Assembly (NCBI GenBank): GCA_913055565.1
Contig: CAJXKP010000012.1
Location: 1 to 64,000 of the forward strand
Origin: an uncultured Ectothiorhodospiraceae bacterium
GTDB taxonomy: Bacteria > Pseudomonadota > Gammaproteobacteria > Nitrococcales > Nitrococcaceae
Direction: 5' to 3'
Length of the DNA stretch: 64,000 bases
This document shows positions 56,687 through 64,000 of this stretch, one piece after another. Below the pieces are notes generated by a model. That model was not told the origin of the DNA, did no database searches, and saw only the letters and a list, made by a program, of their open reading frames with translations. A program made the position numbers and the translations under genes. Positions within the stretch are counted from its first letter, which is position 1. Every line of letters starts with the position of its first letter.

Positions 56687-56885
56687 GCCGGCCCAAGGCG
56701 CCCGCCGCCAAGTGAGGCCGTGACGCCGCCCCGGGCTCTGCTCGAGGCGGCTAGCTGGCGGCGGAAGGCGATATCCATTGGAGGCTCCACCCAACCGCGC
56801 TGGCTAGTTATCCCCCCAACGAGTGGCTAAGGCTCAGCCGTCATAACAACATCGACAACGTCGCGTCGTAGCGAGAGCTGCTGCC

Positions 56886-59800
56886 ATGAAGGCCCCGACA
56901 TCAAAACGTGTGCTCGGCTTCCTGTTTGGCGTTTTCGGTCTATCGGGCTTCAGCGGCCTGGTCTACGAGTCGATCTGGTCGCACTACATGCGACTGTTAC
57001 TGGGTCATTCCGCCTATGCCCAAACGCTGGTTCTGGCCATCTTCATGGGTGGCATGGCTGCGGGTGCTTTTGGATGTAGCCGCTATCTCAAGCGCTATCA
57101 CGCCCCGCTCCTCACCTACGTGGTTGTCGAGGCCGTTATCGGGACGCTTGGGATTGGGTTCCATGCCGCCTATACCGGCGTGACCGAACAGCTCTACAAC
57201 GTGGTCGTTCCCGCCATCGCGACCCCCGGGCTGGTTGAGGCCCTTAAATGGCTGACTGCTACCGCACTGATCCTGCCGCAGTCGTTACTGCTGGGCGCCA
57301 CATTCCCGTTAATGTCCACCGCGATCATCCGGCTCGCGCCGGAGCGGACCGGGCGGACTTTGGGGATGCTGTATTTCACCAACAGCATCGGAGCGGCTAT
57401 CGGCGCTATCGTCAGCATCTTCGTCCTGGTGCCGACGTTTGGGCTACCGGGGGCGGTTACTATCGCTGGTCTGGTGAACCTCGTGATCGCTGGTGCCATT
57501 TGGCCGCTGGCGCGGCGGCGGGGGGATACGGATGTCGCGATTGAGCGGACGGTCTCCCCGGACAGCGACCAGGCACCGACCGCGGTGGCGGGCCTTCTTA
57601 TCCTCGGGGCGTTTTCAACGGGGCTGACCTCGTTCGTCTACGAGATCGCCTGGATCCGCATGCTGACCATGGTGCTCGGGGCGACCACCCAGGCGTTTGA
57701 GCTCATGCTCAGTGCCTTTATTACCGGGCTCGCGCTCGGCGGTCTCTGGGTTCGGCGCCACCTGGACGGCCAACGCAGCGGTCTGCGCATGGCCGGTCAC
57801 ATCCAGGTCATTATGGGGCTATTGGCGGTCGCCACGATCCCGATGTACGCCTACAGCTTCCATCTCATGGACTTCCTGATGGAGGCGCTGGGGCGCACCG
57901 GTGAGGGCTACGTCCTATTCAATATCAGCAGTCATGCCATCGCCATGGCCGTCATGCTCCCAACGACGTTCATGGCCGGTATGACGCTGCCGCTGTTCAC
58001 GTACAGCCTGGTGCGGTTCGGGGGTGGTGAGCGCAGCATCGGCCGCATCTACGCGGCGAATACCCTGGGAGCCATCGCCGGTGTTCTACTGGCGGTGCAC
58101 GTCCTGATGCCGCGCTTGGGCACGGAAGGCATGATTGCCATCGCGGCCTGGGGCGATGTCTCCGTCGGCCTGGGGTTCCTCTGGTTCGCGGGCAGAGAGC
58201 TCCGCCGCTACGAGGGCCTGGGGACGATCTGTACCGCCGCCGCGGTCATTGCGGCGGTTGCCATCGGCGTTTCCGTCGATCCCGTGAAGAAGGCATCCGC
58301 TGTTTACCGCAGTGGCCTTGGTAATACGGCACAAAGCGAGGTTCTCTACGCCCAGGATGGCAAGACGGCCAGCATCCACGTGCTGAGATCGGCCGACGGT
58401 ACGCGCTCGGTGACGACCAATGGTAAGCCGGAGGCCGGTATCCAGATGCACGGCCCGCCCTACGGGGCCGACATGAGTACCATGGCGCTGGCGGCGGCCG
58501 TGCCGATGGCGCTGCACCCCAATGCGGAAAAGGTCGCCAATATCGGGCTTGGGTCGGGCATTACCACGGATACGCTGCTGGCCAATGACCGTTTCGAGCG
58601 GGTAGATACCATTGAGATCGAGCGGGCCATGGTCGAGGCCGCGCGCTATTTCCGCCACCTCGTGGACCGGGTCTTCGAGGACCCGCGTAGCCGGATCCAT
58701 ATCGCCGATGCCAAGACCTTTTTCTCACGCCATCAGCGCCAATACGACCTCATCATCTCGGAACCGTCCAATCCCTGGGTAAGCGGGGTGGCGAGCCTAT
58801 TCACCCGGCAGTTCTACGAGCGCATCAATCGGCATTTGGCGCCGGACGGCATCCTGGTGCAGTGGCTACAGCTCTACGAGACCAACATGCGTCAGGTGGC
58901 GTCGGTGGTCGGCGCGCTCTCGGAGCAGTTTGAGCATTACGCGTTCTACAACACGGACAACAGCAACATCCTGATCGTCGCCTCGCGGAAGCGCTCCGTC
59001 ACCGATCTCGATGGCTGGCTGTTCAAGAACAGCACGATTCGGCAAGCCGTCCAGCGGGGCGAAGCGGGCTCCGTGGCTGATCTTGGCGTGCGCCTGGTCG
59101 GTACGCAGCGCACGCTGAGCCACCTTACAACGGTTGCCCCGGCGCCGGTGAACTCGGATTATTTCCCGTATTTGAGCCTTGAGGCACCCAAGAGCCGGTT
59201 TCTAGACCAGAGCGCGACGGCACTAACCGAGCTAAACGCCTCGATGACGCCCATCAAGGATGTGCTGGACACGCTGCCATCTGGCGGCTGGTCGGCCGCG
59301 GATCTGACAGCGAGTCAGTACTACGCGCCAGCGGCCCAGGCCGTTCGTGCCGATGCGATTGCGCGCACGATGATCGAGCCCGATCAGCCCTTTGATCTAT
59401 CGGCGGGTCCTGGTATGACCGCTAGATTGGAGCTGATTCGCGCGCGTCTGACGGCGTGTGGCGCGGAGCAGCCCATGAGCGATCAGCTCGCGCTATCGCT
59501 GATGTTCGACCTCGCGCAGTGGACGACGCCGTATCTAAGGGGTGAGCGGCTAACGCGGATGTGGGAGGCTATTCGCCGGAGCGAGTGCTTCGATGCCTAC
59601 TCGGATCATGTTGAAGACTGGGCTGCCTTCCATCAGGCCGTTGGTTCGCGGCGGCCGACTGAGATCAGGGTGGCTGCTGAGCAACTGCGCTCGCGCGACC
59701 GATTCGCCAGCGGGCCACGGGACTGGCAAGCGTATCTCCTCGGTAATCAGCTCATGGCCGCGCTGGCCCAAGAGGATCTCGCGAGTGCGCGCCGTATTAT

Positions 59801-59891
59801 CCGCGAGAGCCGATCGCTACTGGGGTCGTCGGCGAGTTGGTCGCTGGCCATGCGGTTGATGGCGGCCCGCGCCGCCGTGGCGCGGCCGTAG
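56886..59891 (+). CDS. Polytopic membrane protein with spermidine-synthase-like domain
   Basis: 1001 residues. N-terminal about 1-470: two sets of transmembrane helices of the fused-MFS/spermidine-synthase type, the first opening LFGVFGLSGFSGLVYESIWS, the second SFVYEIAWIRMLTMVLGATT, each with a LGGL/ MGGMAAGA-type pattern. About 480-760: Rossmann methyltransferase-like fold with VANIGLGSGITTDTLLANDR, VDTIEIERAMVEAARYFRHL and IHIADAKTFFSRHQRQYDLI, then IISEPSNPWVSGVASLFTRQ. The catalytic Asp of aminopropyltransferases is Glu here (SEPSNP). A helical C-terminal region of about 170 residues has no match I know. Activity is unproven. Confidence 0.82.
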   Translation: MKAPTSKRVLGFLFGVFGLSGFSGLVYESIWSHYMRLLLGHSAYAQTLVLAIFMGGMAAGAFGCSRYLKRYHAPLLTYVVVEAVIGTLGIGFHAAYTGVTEQLYNVVVPAIATPGLVEALKWLTATALILPQSLLLGATFPLMSTAIIRLAPERTGRTLGMLYFTNSIGAAIGAIVSIFVLVPTFGLPGAVTIAGLVNLVIAGAIWPLARRRGDTDVAIERTVSPDSDQAPTAVAGLLILGAFSTGLTSFVYEIAWIRMLTMVLGATTQAFELMLSAFITGLALGGLWVRRHLDGQRSGLRMAGHIQVIMGLLAVATIPMYAYSFHLMDFLMEALGRTGEGYVLFNISSHAIAMAVMLPTTFMAGMTLPLFTYSLVRFGGGERSIGRIYAANTLGAIAGVLLAVHVLMPRLGTEGMIAIAAWGDVSVGLGFLWFAGRELRRYEGLGTICTAAAVIAAVAIGVSVDPVKKASAVYRSGLGNTAQSEVLYAQDGKTASIHVLRSADGTRSVTTNGKPEAGIQMHGPPYGADMSTMALAAAVPMALHPNAEKVANIGLGSGITTDTLLANDRFERVDTIEIERAMVEAARYFRHLVDRVFEDPRSRIHIADAKTFFSRHQRQYDLIISEPSNPWVSGVASLFTRQFYERINRHLAPDGILVQWLQLYETNMRQVASVVGALSEQFEHYAFYNTDNSNILIVASRKRSVTDLDGWLFKNSTIRQAVQRGEAGSVADLGVRLVGTQRTLSHLTTVAPAPVNSDYFPYLSLEAPKSRFLDQSATALTELNASMTPIKDVLDTLPSGGWSAADLTASQYYAPAAQAVRADAIARTMIEPDQPFDLSAGPGMTARLELIRARLTACGAEQPMSDQLALSLMFDLAQWTTPYLRGERLTRMWEAIRRSECFDAYSDHVEDWAAFHQAVGSRRPTEIRVAAEQLRSRDRFASGPRDWQAYLLGNQLMAALAQEDLASARRIIRESRSLLGSSASWSLAMRLMAARAAVARP

Positions 59892-60039
59892 GGGCGGCTT
59901 AGCGCGGGCGGAGTCGGCGCCGGAAGGCTTCAATTTAAAGCGCGCGCGGTGCCGGGCGTTGCGCGTTGCTAGCGCGCGCGCTCAGCCGCCAGAGACTCGG
60001 GCGAACGGTTCCTTATGTGCCCGGCGGATGCCGGCTCGA

Positions 60040-60594
60040 TCAGCAGTTGAGATCACTGGGCTCGGCATTGCGCATGCGCCCCGAGATATTGAGGACGATG
60101 CCGCTGCCACTCAGCTCCGCATCCCCGCCCGGGCAGATGGAGAAGGTGCCCGCATAGCCCTGCGCGAAGCCGTCATCCTGAAACCGCACGCGGCTTGTTA
60201 GCAGGATGCCATTGCCGTCCAGGCTCAAGCTGTCGGCAATGGCCTCGTGCTCGCTGACGATCTCACCAGCATGGCTATCGCATTGCCCGTTCTGGTCCTT
60301 GTCCCGGCAGCCGCTCGCGCCATCGGGGATCGCCGCCGTGTACCAGCCCTGTTCCCAGCCGTTGTCGCTATCGCAGCCCTCCTGCGGGCTGCCATTGCAG
60401 ACGATAACCGGCGCCCGGCGCCTGATGGCCTCGAAGCGCGCATGGCGTAGCGAGGCCAGTAAGGCGTGCTGGGTTGATGTGATTTGCTGATCCCGAATGA
60501 GGTGGCCAATCGCGGGGCCGGCCAGTGTGACCAGAATAACGGCAACGGCGAGCGTGATGATGAGCTCAATGAGCGTAAATCCTTGACGTTCCAT
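60040..60594 (-). CDS. GspH/FimT-family pseudopilin
   Basis: 184 residues. Type III signal MERQG|FTLIELIITLAVAVILV with Glu5, then the conserved GHLIRDQQITSTQHALLASL and RHARFEAIRRRAPVIVCNGS; paired cysteines CNGS...GCDSD, CRDKD...QCDSH and a terminal LNC. Minor pilin that helps start the pilus fibre, periplasm-facing inner membrane. ATG 60594 is preferred. Divergent from the FimT-like gene at 61011. Confidence 0.85.
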   Translation of the reverse strand: MERQGFTLIELIITLAVAVILVTLAGPAIGHLIRDQQITSTQHALLASLRHARFEAIRRRAPVIVCNGSPQEGCDSDNGWEQGWYTAAIPDGASGCRDKDQNGQCDSHAGEIVSEHEAIADSLSLDGNGILLTSRVRFQDDGFAQGYAGTFSICPGGDAELSGSGIVLNISGRMRNAEPSDLNC

Positions 60595-61010
60595 GGGTCC
60601 CGGTGCTCCCTGCACATTCCCTTCTGAGCCGCGGGCTCGGACTCGCCCGCGCCGTCGAGCTGTGCCTTAAGGTAAACGAAAAGCCGGCCCCGAACCAATG
60701 CCAACACGCAAGCGTCCTGTTGGTAACCGAAATGGCGGGTTGCCTTGGGTTCCGGCCGGTATTGGCGCTACCGCATCGACCATTGGTAGCTTCCCCTATG
60801 TGACTTATCCCATGACGTGTTTAGTCAGAACCCTTATGACGAAATTAGTCACATAAGGGGGGCTCGTTTGGCCTTTGTGCCATTAACCTCGGCCTGGCAG
60901 GAATCCATAAGTATCTGATTATTAATTATTTAGATGGGCCATGTCTGGCCAGCCCGCTGGTTGGCATGATCGCTGCAGCACACAGATCGAGGGCATCAAC
61001 GGGGGGTTCA
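60595..61010. other. Divergent region between two FimT-like genes, with long inverted repeat
   Basis: About 415 bases. Inverted arms CCCCTATGTGACT (60793-60805) and AGTCACATAAGGGG (60847-60860) match except for one extra A, 41 bases apart. Additional TTAGTCA and CCCTTATGAC boxes stand between them. The AT-rich segment around 60910-60935 follows. It probably regulates the pilin operon to the right. Confidence 0.55.
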
Positions 61011-61601
61011 ATGAGACACACGGCTCTAGCACGCGCATCGGGTGCCGAAGCTAGCTACAGCGCCGCGCTGTGTGCGGGTTCGCGGGGCCGCATTCAGGGG
61101 CGCTACCGAGCCGGCTTCACCCTGATTGAGCTAATGATCGTGCTGGTCATCGCCGTCGTACTCGTCACGATCGCCGTGCCCGCGTTCAGTACCTTCCTCA
61201 ATAATCAGCGCGTTACGACGCAGGCCAATAACCTCGTGACCGCGATCCACCTGGCTCGTAGCGAGGCGGTTAAGCGCGGTGACGTCGTCGAGCTCTGCGC
61301 CTCGAGCGACGCGTCCAGCTGTAATAGCTCGGATTGGAGTCAGGGCTGGATCGTGCGCGAGCCAGGCGTCGGCGGCGATGTTATCCGCGTCTGGGGTAGC
61401 GTGCCGCAGCCCGGGCACCTCAACGCGAACGACACCAGCCTATCCGAGATTGAGTTCAACGCGTTGGGCGGCATCGAAGGCAGCGGCGATCACGAATTCG
61501 AGCTCTGGTTTGACGAATGTAGCGGTGCCGAAACGCGGCTGATCGAGTTAAATAAGTCCGGGCGTCCGAGCATGACGCGCAATAACGTCAACTGTGGTTG
61601 A
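61011..61601 (+). CDS. GspH/FimT-family pseudopilin (FimU-like)
   Basis: 196 residues. A long leader (about 35 residues) precedes the cleavage region RAG|FTLIELMIVLVIAVVL, with Glu5. Next are FSTFLNNQRVTTQANNLVTA and IHLARSEAVKRGDVVELCAS, typical of the family. Two cysteine pairs: CASSDASSC and C in FDECSG...NVNC. First gene of the minor pilin operon. The start at 61011 has GGGGGG close upstream. In pilV-W-X operons this position is held by fimU. Confidence 0.85.
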   Translation: MRHTALARASGAEASYSAALCAGSRGRIQGRYRAGFTLIELMIVLVIAVVLVTIAVPAFSTFLNNQRVTTQANNLVTAIHLARSEAVKRGDVVELCASSDASSCNSSDWSQGWIVREPGVGGDVIRVWGSVPQPGHLNANDTSLSEIEFNALGGIEGSGDHEFELWFDECSGAETRLIELNKSGRPSMTRNNVNCG

Positions 61602-61620
61602 ACGGATGGGGGCCATGAAT

Positions 61621-62100
61621 ATGCAACCGTCTATCTCTCGTCGCCCCGCCGATGGGTTCTCGCTGGTTGAGGTCCTGGTGACCTTAGTCATCACTGCCGT
61701 GGGCCTGCTCGGTCTGGCCGGTATGCAGAACCTATCCCTGAAGACGAGTTACGGCTCCTATCTGAGGACGAACGCGAACAATATGGCCTACGACATCGCG
61801 GACCGGATGCGTGCTAATCGCGACGCCGCGCTGGGCGGACGCTACAACATCGCCTTCGGTAATACCCCTGGCATTGGCGGTGTGGCCGGTAACGATCTCA
61901 AGGATTGGTTGGATGCCGTCGAGACAACACTGCCCGAGGGCGAGGCGAGTGTGACGGTCCAAAGCGATGGCCACGCCCGCGTGCGCATCCGTTGGCTGGA
62001 TAATCGCGACAAGTCGGAGAAGAGTAATGCGGATACCGGCAAGTCGGGGCCTGACATTGCTGATGAGCACAATGTGTTCAACCTGAGGACCCAATTATGA
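61621..62100 (+). CDS. pilV: Type IV pilus minor pilin PilV
   Basis: 159 residues. Prepilin cleavage DG|FSLVEVLVTLVITAVGLLGL with Glu5, then AGMQNLSLKTSYGSYLRTNA and NMAYDIADRMRANRDAA, the PilV pattern. GGGGG lies eight bases before 61621. In-frame alternatives at 61606 and 61615 are possible. The stop overlaps pilW. Confidence 0.9.
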   Translation: MQPSISRRPADGFSLVEVLVTLVITAVGLLGLAGMQNLSLKTSYGSYLRTNANNMAYDIADRMRANRDAALGGRYNIAFGNTPGIGGVAGNDLKDWLDAVETTLPEGEASVTVQSDGHARVRIRWLDNRDKSEKSNADTGKSGPDIADEHNVFNLRTQL

Positions 62101-63167
62101 TGCGCCATCGACCTTTGCCGACCACGGTGCGGTGCCGGCATCCGGCCGGCATGTCGATGATCGAGCTGCTGGTGGCCATGGCGATCGGTCTCATTCTGAC
62201 CGCTGGGATCGTCCAGATCTTTGTCGGCAGTAAGGAGACATATCGGTTTCAGGAGGCGCTCTCTCGTATTCAAGAGACGGGGCGGTACGCGACGCAGCGG
62301 GTCAGTCGGGACCTTCGAATGACTGGCTACCAGGGATGCGCCGGTGACGCCATGACCGTAACGGACCACCGCAGCTCGCCCAATCAGAGTTTCTCGGAGC
62401 AGTTCGGCGAGGGCATTAGGGGCTTCGCCGTGGGCGCTAATGGTCAACCGCCGGATAAGCCCGGAATCAAAGAAGTAAGCCCTGCACCGGATACCGAGGG
62501 ACTTAGGCTGAGCGTGATGCAGCCTACCGACGTTGAGTTCGAGGATAGTGATCCGCCAGCGCTCAAGCTGAAAGATGGCATCCGCGAGGAGTTCGAGAAG
62601 TGCGACGCGGTCTTTCTCGAGGACCGCGATTGTGGGTTCGGCAAGATGTTCATCTCGGGCTCGTCCAAGAACGCAGCCAATATGAATACCAACGGCACCG
62701 GCAGTTGCCCGACCGGTAACGAGAATATGAACCCGGGCAAGCTCGATGAGCCCTGGCCAAATATCGAGGGCGCGCGCGCCATGAAGGCGCGGCGGTTTAT
62801 CTATTTCGTTAAGGAAAACGATAACGGCGAGCCCGCGCTTTGGCTCTGGCAAGGCGACGGCGGCGGGAGCGGTGAATCCTTTGAATTAGTTGAGGGCGTA
62901 GAGGATCTCCACGTGGAGTACGGCATTGACGATGGCGGTGAAAAGGACGCCGTCGACCGCTACGAGACCGTCGGCGCGGTGGAAGATGATGAGTGGTCCG
63001 ACGTCGTCGCCGTGCGAGTGAGCTTTTTGGTTCGCAGCCGCGCCGAGAACGTGACGGATGAAGCGCAGACCGTGTCGTTTCCGCCCGGCACGGAGTACAC
63101 CGCGTCGGATCGGCGCCTGCGCCAGACATTTACCACCACCGTGGCCTTTCGGAATCGTATCCCATGA
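62097..63167 (+). CDS. pilW: Type IV pilus minor pilin PilW
   Basis: 356 residues. Cleavage PAG|MSMIELLVAMAIGLILTAGI with Glu5, QIFVGSKETYRFQEALSRIQ, ETGRYATQRVSRDLRMTGYQ and a C-terminal WSDVVAVRVSFLVRSRAENV, as in PilW. Its ATG overlaps pilV's stop and pilX's ATG overlaps its own stop; the three form one translationally coupled unit. Confidence 0.92.
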   Translation: MMRHRPLPTTVRCRHPAGMSMIELLVAMAIGLILTAGIVQIFVGSKETYRFQEALSRIQETGRYATQRVSRDLRMTGYQGCAGDAMTVTDHRSSPNQSFSEQFGEGIRGFAVGANGQPPDKPGIKEVSPAPDTEGLRLSVMQPTDVEFEDSDPPALKLKDGIREEFEKCDAVFLEDRDCGFGKMFISGSSKNAANMNTNGTGSCPTGNENMNPGKLDEPWPNIEGARAMKARRFIYFVKENDNGEPALWLWQGDGGGSGESFELVEGVEDLHVEYGIDDGGEKDAVDRYETVGAVEDDEWSDVVAVRVSFLVRSRAENVTDEAQTVSFPPGTEYTASDRRLRQTFTTTVAFRNRIP

Positions 63168-64000
63168 GCACAGTAAACCTCCTCGCATCGGGGCGGATGC
63201 CCCCTCGTCAGCATGGTATCGCGCTGGTTCTGTCGCTGGTTTTCCTGGTCGCGCTGACGTTGATTGGGATCACCAGTATGAAGACCTCCCTGCTCCAGGA
63301 ACGTATGTCGGGCAACATGCGCGACCGCAATGTGGCGTTTCAGTTCGCCGAAGAGGCGCTGCGGGACGCCGAGGGGCGGTTGGTGAAGGAGGATGTCTCC
63401 GCAAGCATCGACAGCCTCGCTGAGGTCTATGAACCGGACAACGCGCCTGAGCCACGAAGTATCGCCTGCGGCGACGAGACCCAAACCGTGACCCTGGATA
63501 ATTTCGAGGAATCCGATCTGGCCTCGTCCGCCCCGTGCTACTTCATCGAGGTGCTCGATGCCGAATTCGAGGGCAAACTGCAAGCGGGTGACCGAACCGG
63601 ACGGCCCGTGAGCCAGATGGCGGAGACGCTTTATCGGGTGACCGCGGTTGGCTTCGGCGCTAGCGAGGACTCGCGCGTTGTGCTGCAAACCGTCTCGGCC
63701 GGCGCCGGTGAGGATGAGAGCAGTGGCTCTAACGGCGGCGGCTCGGGCGATGAGGATGGTGATAACGACAACGGGAACAACGGGAACAACGGGAACGACG
63801 AGAACGACGAGAACGACGAGAACGACGAGAACGAGGAGAACGAGGAGAACGAGGAGAACGAGGAGAACGAGGAGAACGACGGGAACAACGGGAACAACGG
63901 GAATAACGGGAATAACGGGAATAACGGGAACGGCAACAACGGGAACGGCAACAACGGGAACGGCAACAACGGGAACGGCAACAACGGCCGCGGCAACGGC
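63164..64000 (+). CDS. pilX: Type IV pilus minor pilin PilX with low-complexity tail (3' end outside window)
   Basis: 279 codons visible. QHGIALVLSLVFLVALTLIG without Glu5 (as in GspK-like PilX), MKTSLLQERMSGNMRDRNVA, FQFAEEALRDAEGRLV, then a conserved region with CGDE and ASSAPCYFIEVLD. After about residue 185 comes a repetitive tail of Gly-Asn, Asp-Glu-Asn and Glu-Glu-Asn triplets that reaches the window end. pilY1 and pilE should follow. Confidence 0.88.
   Translation, partial: MSTVNLLASGRMPPRQHGIALVLSLVFLVALTLIGITSMKTSLLQERMSGNMRDRNVAFQFAEEALRDAEGRLVKEDVSASIDSLAEVYEPDNAPEPRSIACGDETQTVTLDNFEESDLASSAPCYFIEVLDAEFEGKLQAGDRTGRPVSQMAETLYRVTAVGFGASEDSRVVLQTVSAGAGEDESSGSNGGGSGDEDGDNDNGNNGNNGNDENDENDENDENEENEENEENEENEENDGNNGNNGNNGNNGNNGNGNNGNGNNGNGNNGNGNNGRGNG

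Overview
The window is a GC-rich chromosomal segment (my estimate is just over 60 % G+C) of a gammaproteobacterium. Three things point there: the order ispB < > rplU-rpmA-obgE, the run murJ-ribF-ileS-lspA-ispH, and a FimT/PilVWX minor-pilin locus. The abundance of REP-associated transposase relics, the style of the proteins and the polyol ABC systems recall Ectothiorhodospiraceae and other salt-loving gammaproteobacteria. That placement is an impression, not a measurement.

Layout. 1-4271 (minus): an RpfC-like hybrid sensor kinase that runs off the left edge, and a REC-PAS-GGDEF-EAL response regulator with an RpfG-like receiver. Together they suggest a diffusible-signal to cyclic-di-GMP relay. 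4.7-7.7 kb (minus): a methyltransferase, an alpha/beta hydrolase and a TDT/SLAC1-type transporter. 7.7-10.95 kb: a mobile-element scrapyard with a truncated and an intact RAYT transposase in opposite orientation, palindromic GGTGTCC-type repeats and the 3' remnant of a group II intron. 11.1-16.75 kb: small accessory and housekeeping genes (acetyltransferase, thiopurine methyltransferase, two small membrane proteins, a SixA-like phosphatase) and a two-gene membrane operon whose proteins share an N-terminal module.

17.1-38.4 kb is a 21-kb sugar-alcohol catabolic island. A mannitol/sorbitol/arabitol ABC transporter (mtlEFGK type) is followed by a long-chain polyol dehydrogenase and a small P-loop kinase, with a fructokinase divergent to them. 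A second ABC importer (its ATPase divergent from its binding protein and permeases) sits with a D-ribulokinase-like FGGY kinase and a ribitol 2-dehydrogenase. Then come xylulokinase, a SIS-domain 6-phospho-3-hexuloisomerase-like protein, an L-xylulose-reductase-type SDR, two convergent SorC/DeoR-type sugar-responsive regulators and transaldolase. The enzymes convert mannitol, sorbitol, arabitol and ribitol to ketoses, phosphorylate these, and feed the pentose phosphate pathway. A candidate operator and promoter lie in each of the two divergent intergenic regions.

39.1-43 kb: a HAD phosphatase, a TPP riboswitch controlling a sodium:solute symporter (probable thiamine or precursor importer), and an unknown exported protein. 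43.4-56.7 kb is core chromosome: tRNA-Pro(CGG), ispB, then a PEP-CTERM protein lodged between ispB and rplU, rplU-rpmA-obgE-proB, rpsT, murJ, ribF, ileS, lspA and ispH (fkpB is not between lspA and ispH). 56.9-59.9 kb: a 1001-residue membrane protein with a spermidine-synthase-like domain. 60.0-64.0 kb: type IV minor pseudopilins (two FimT/GspH-like, PilV, PilW, PilX). PilX has an extraordinary Asn/Gly/Glu/Asp repeat tail and is cut by the right edge.

I found no CRISPR array and no rRNA. The most unusual items are the RAYT/REP/intron scrapyard, the breadth of the polyol island with an orphan hexuloisomerase, the riboswitch-controlled symporter, the paired membrane proteins with a shared module, and the PilX tail.
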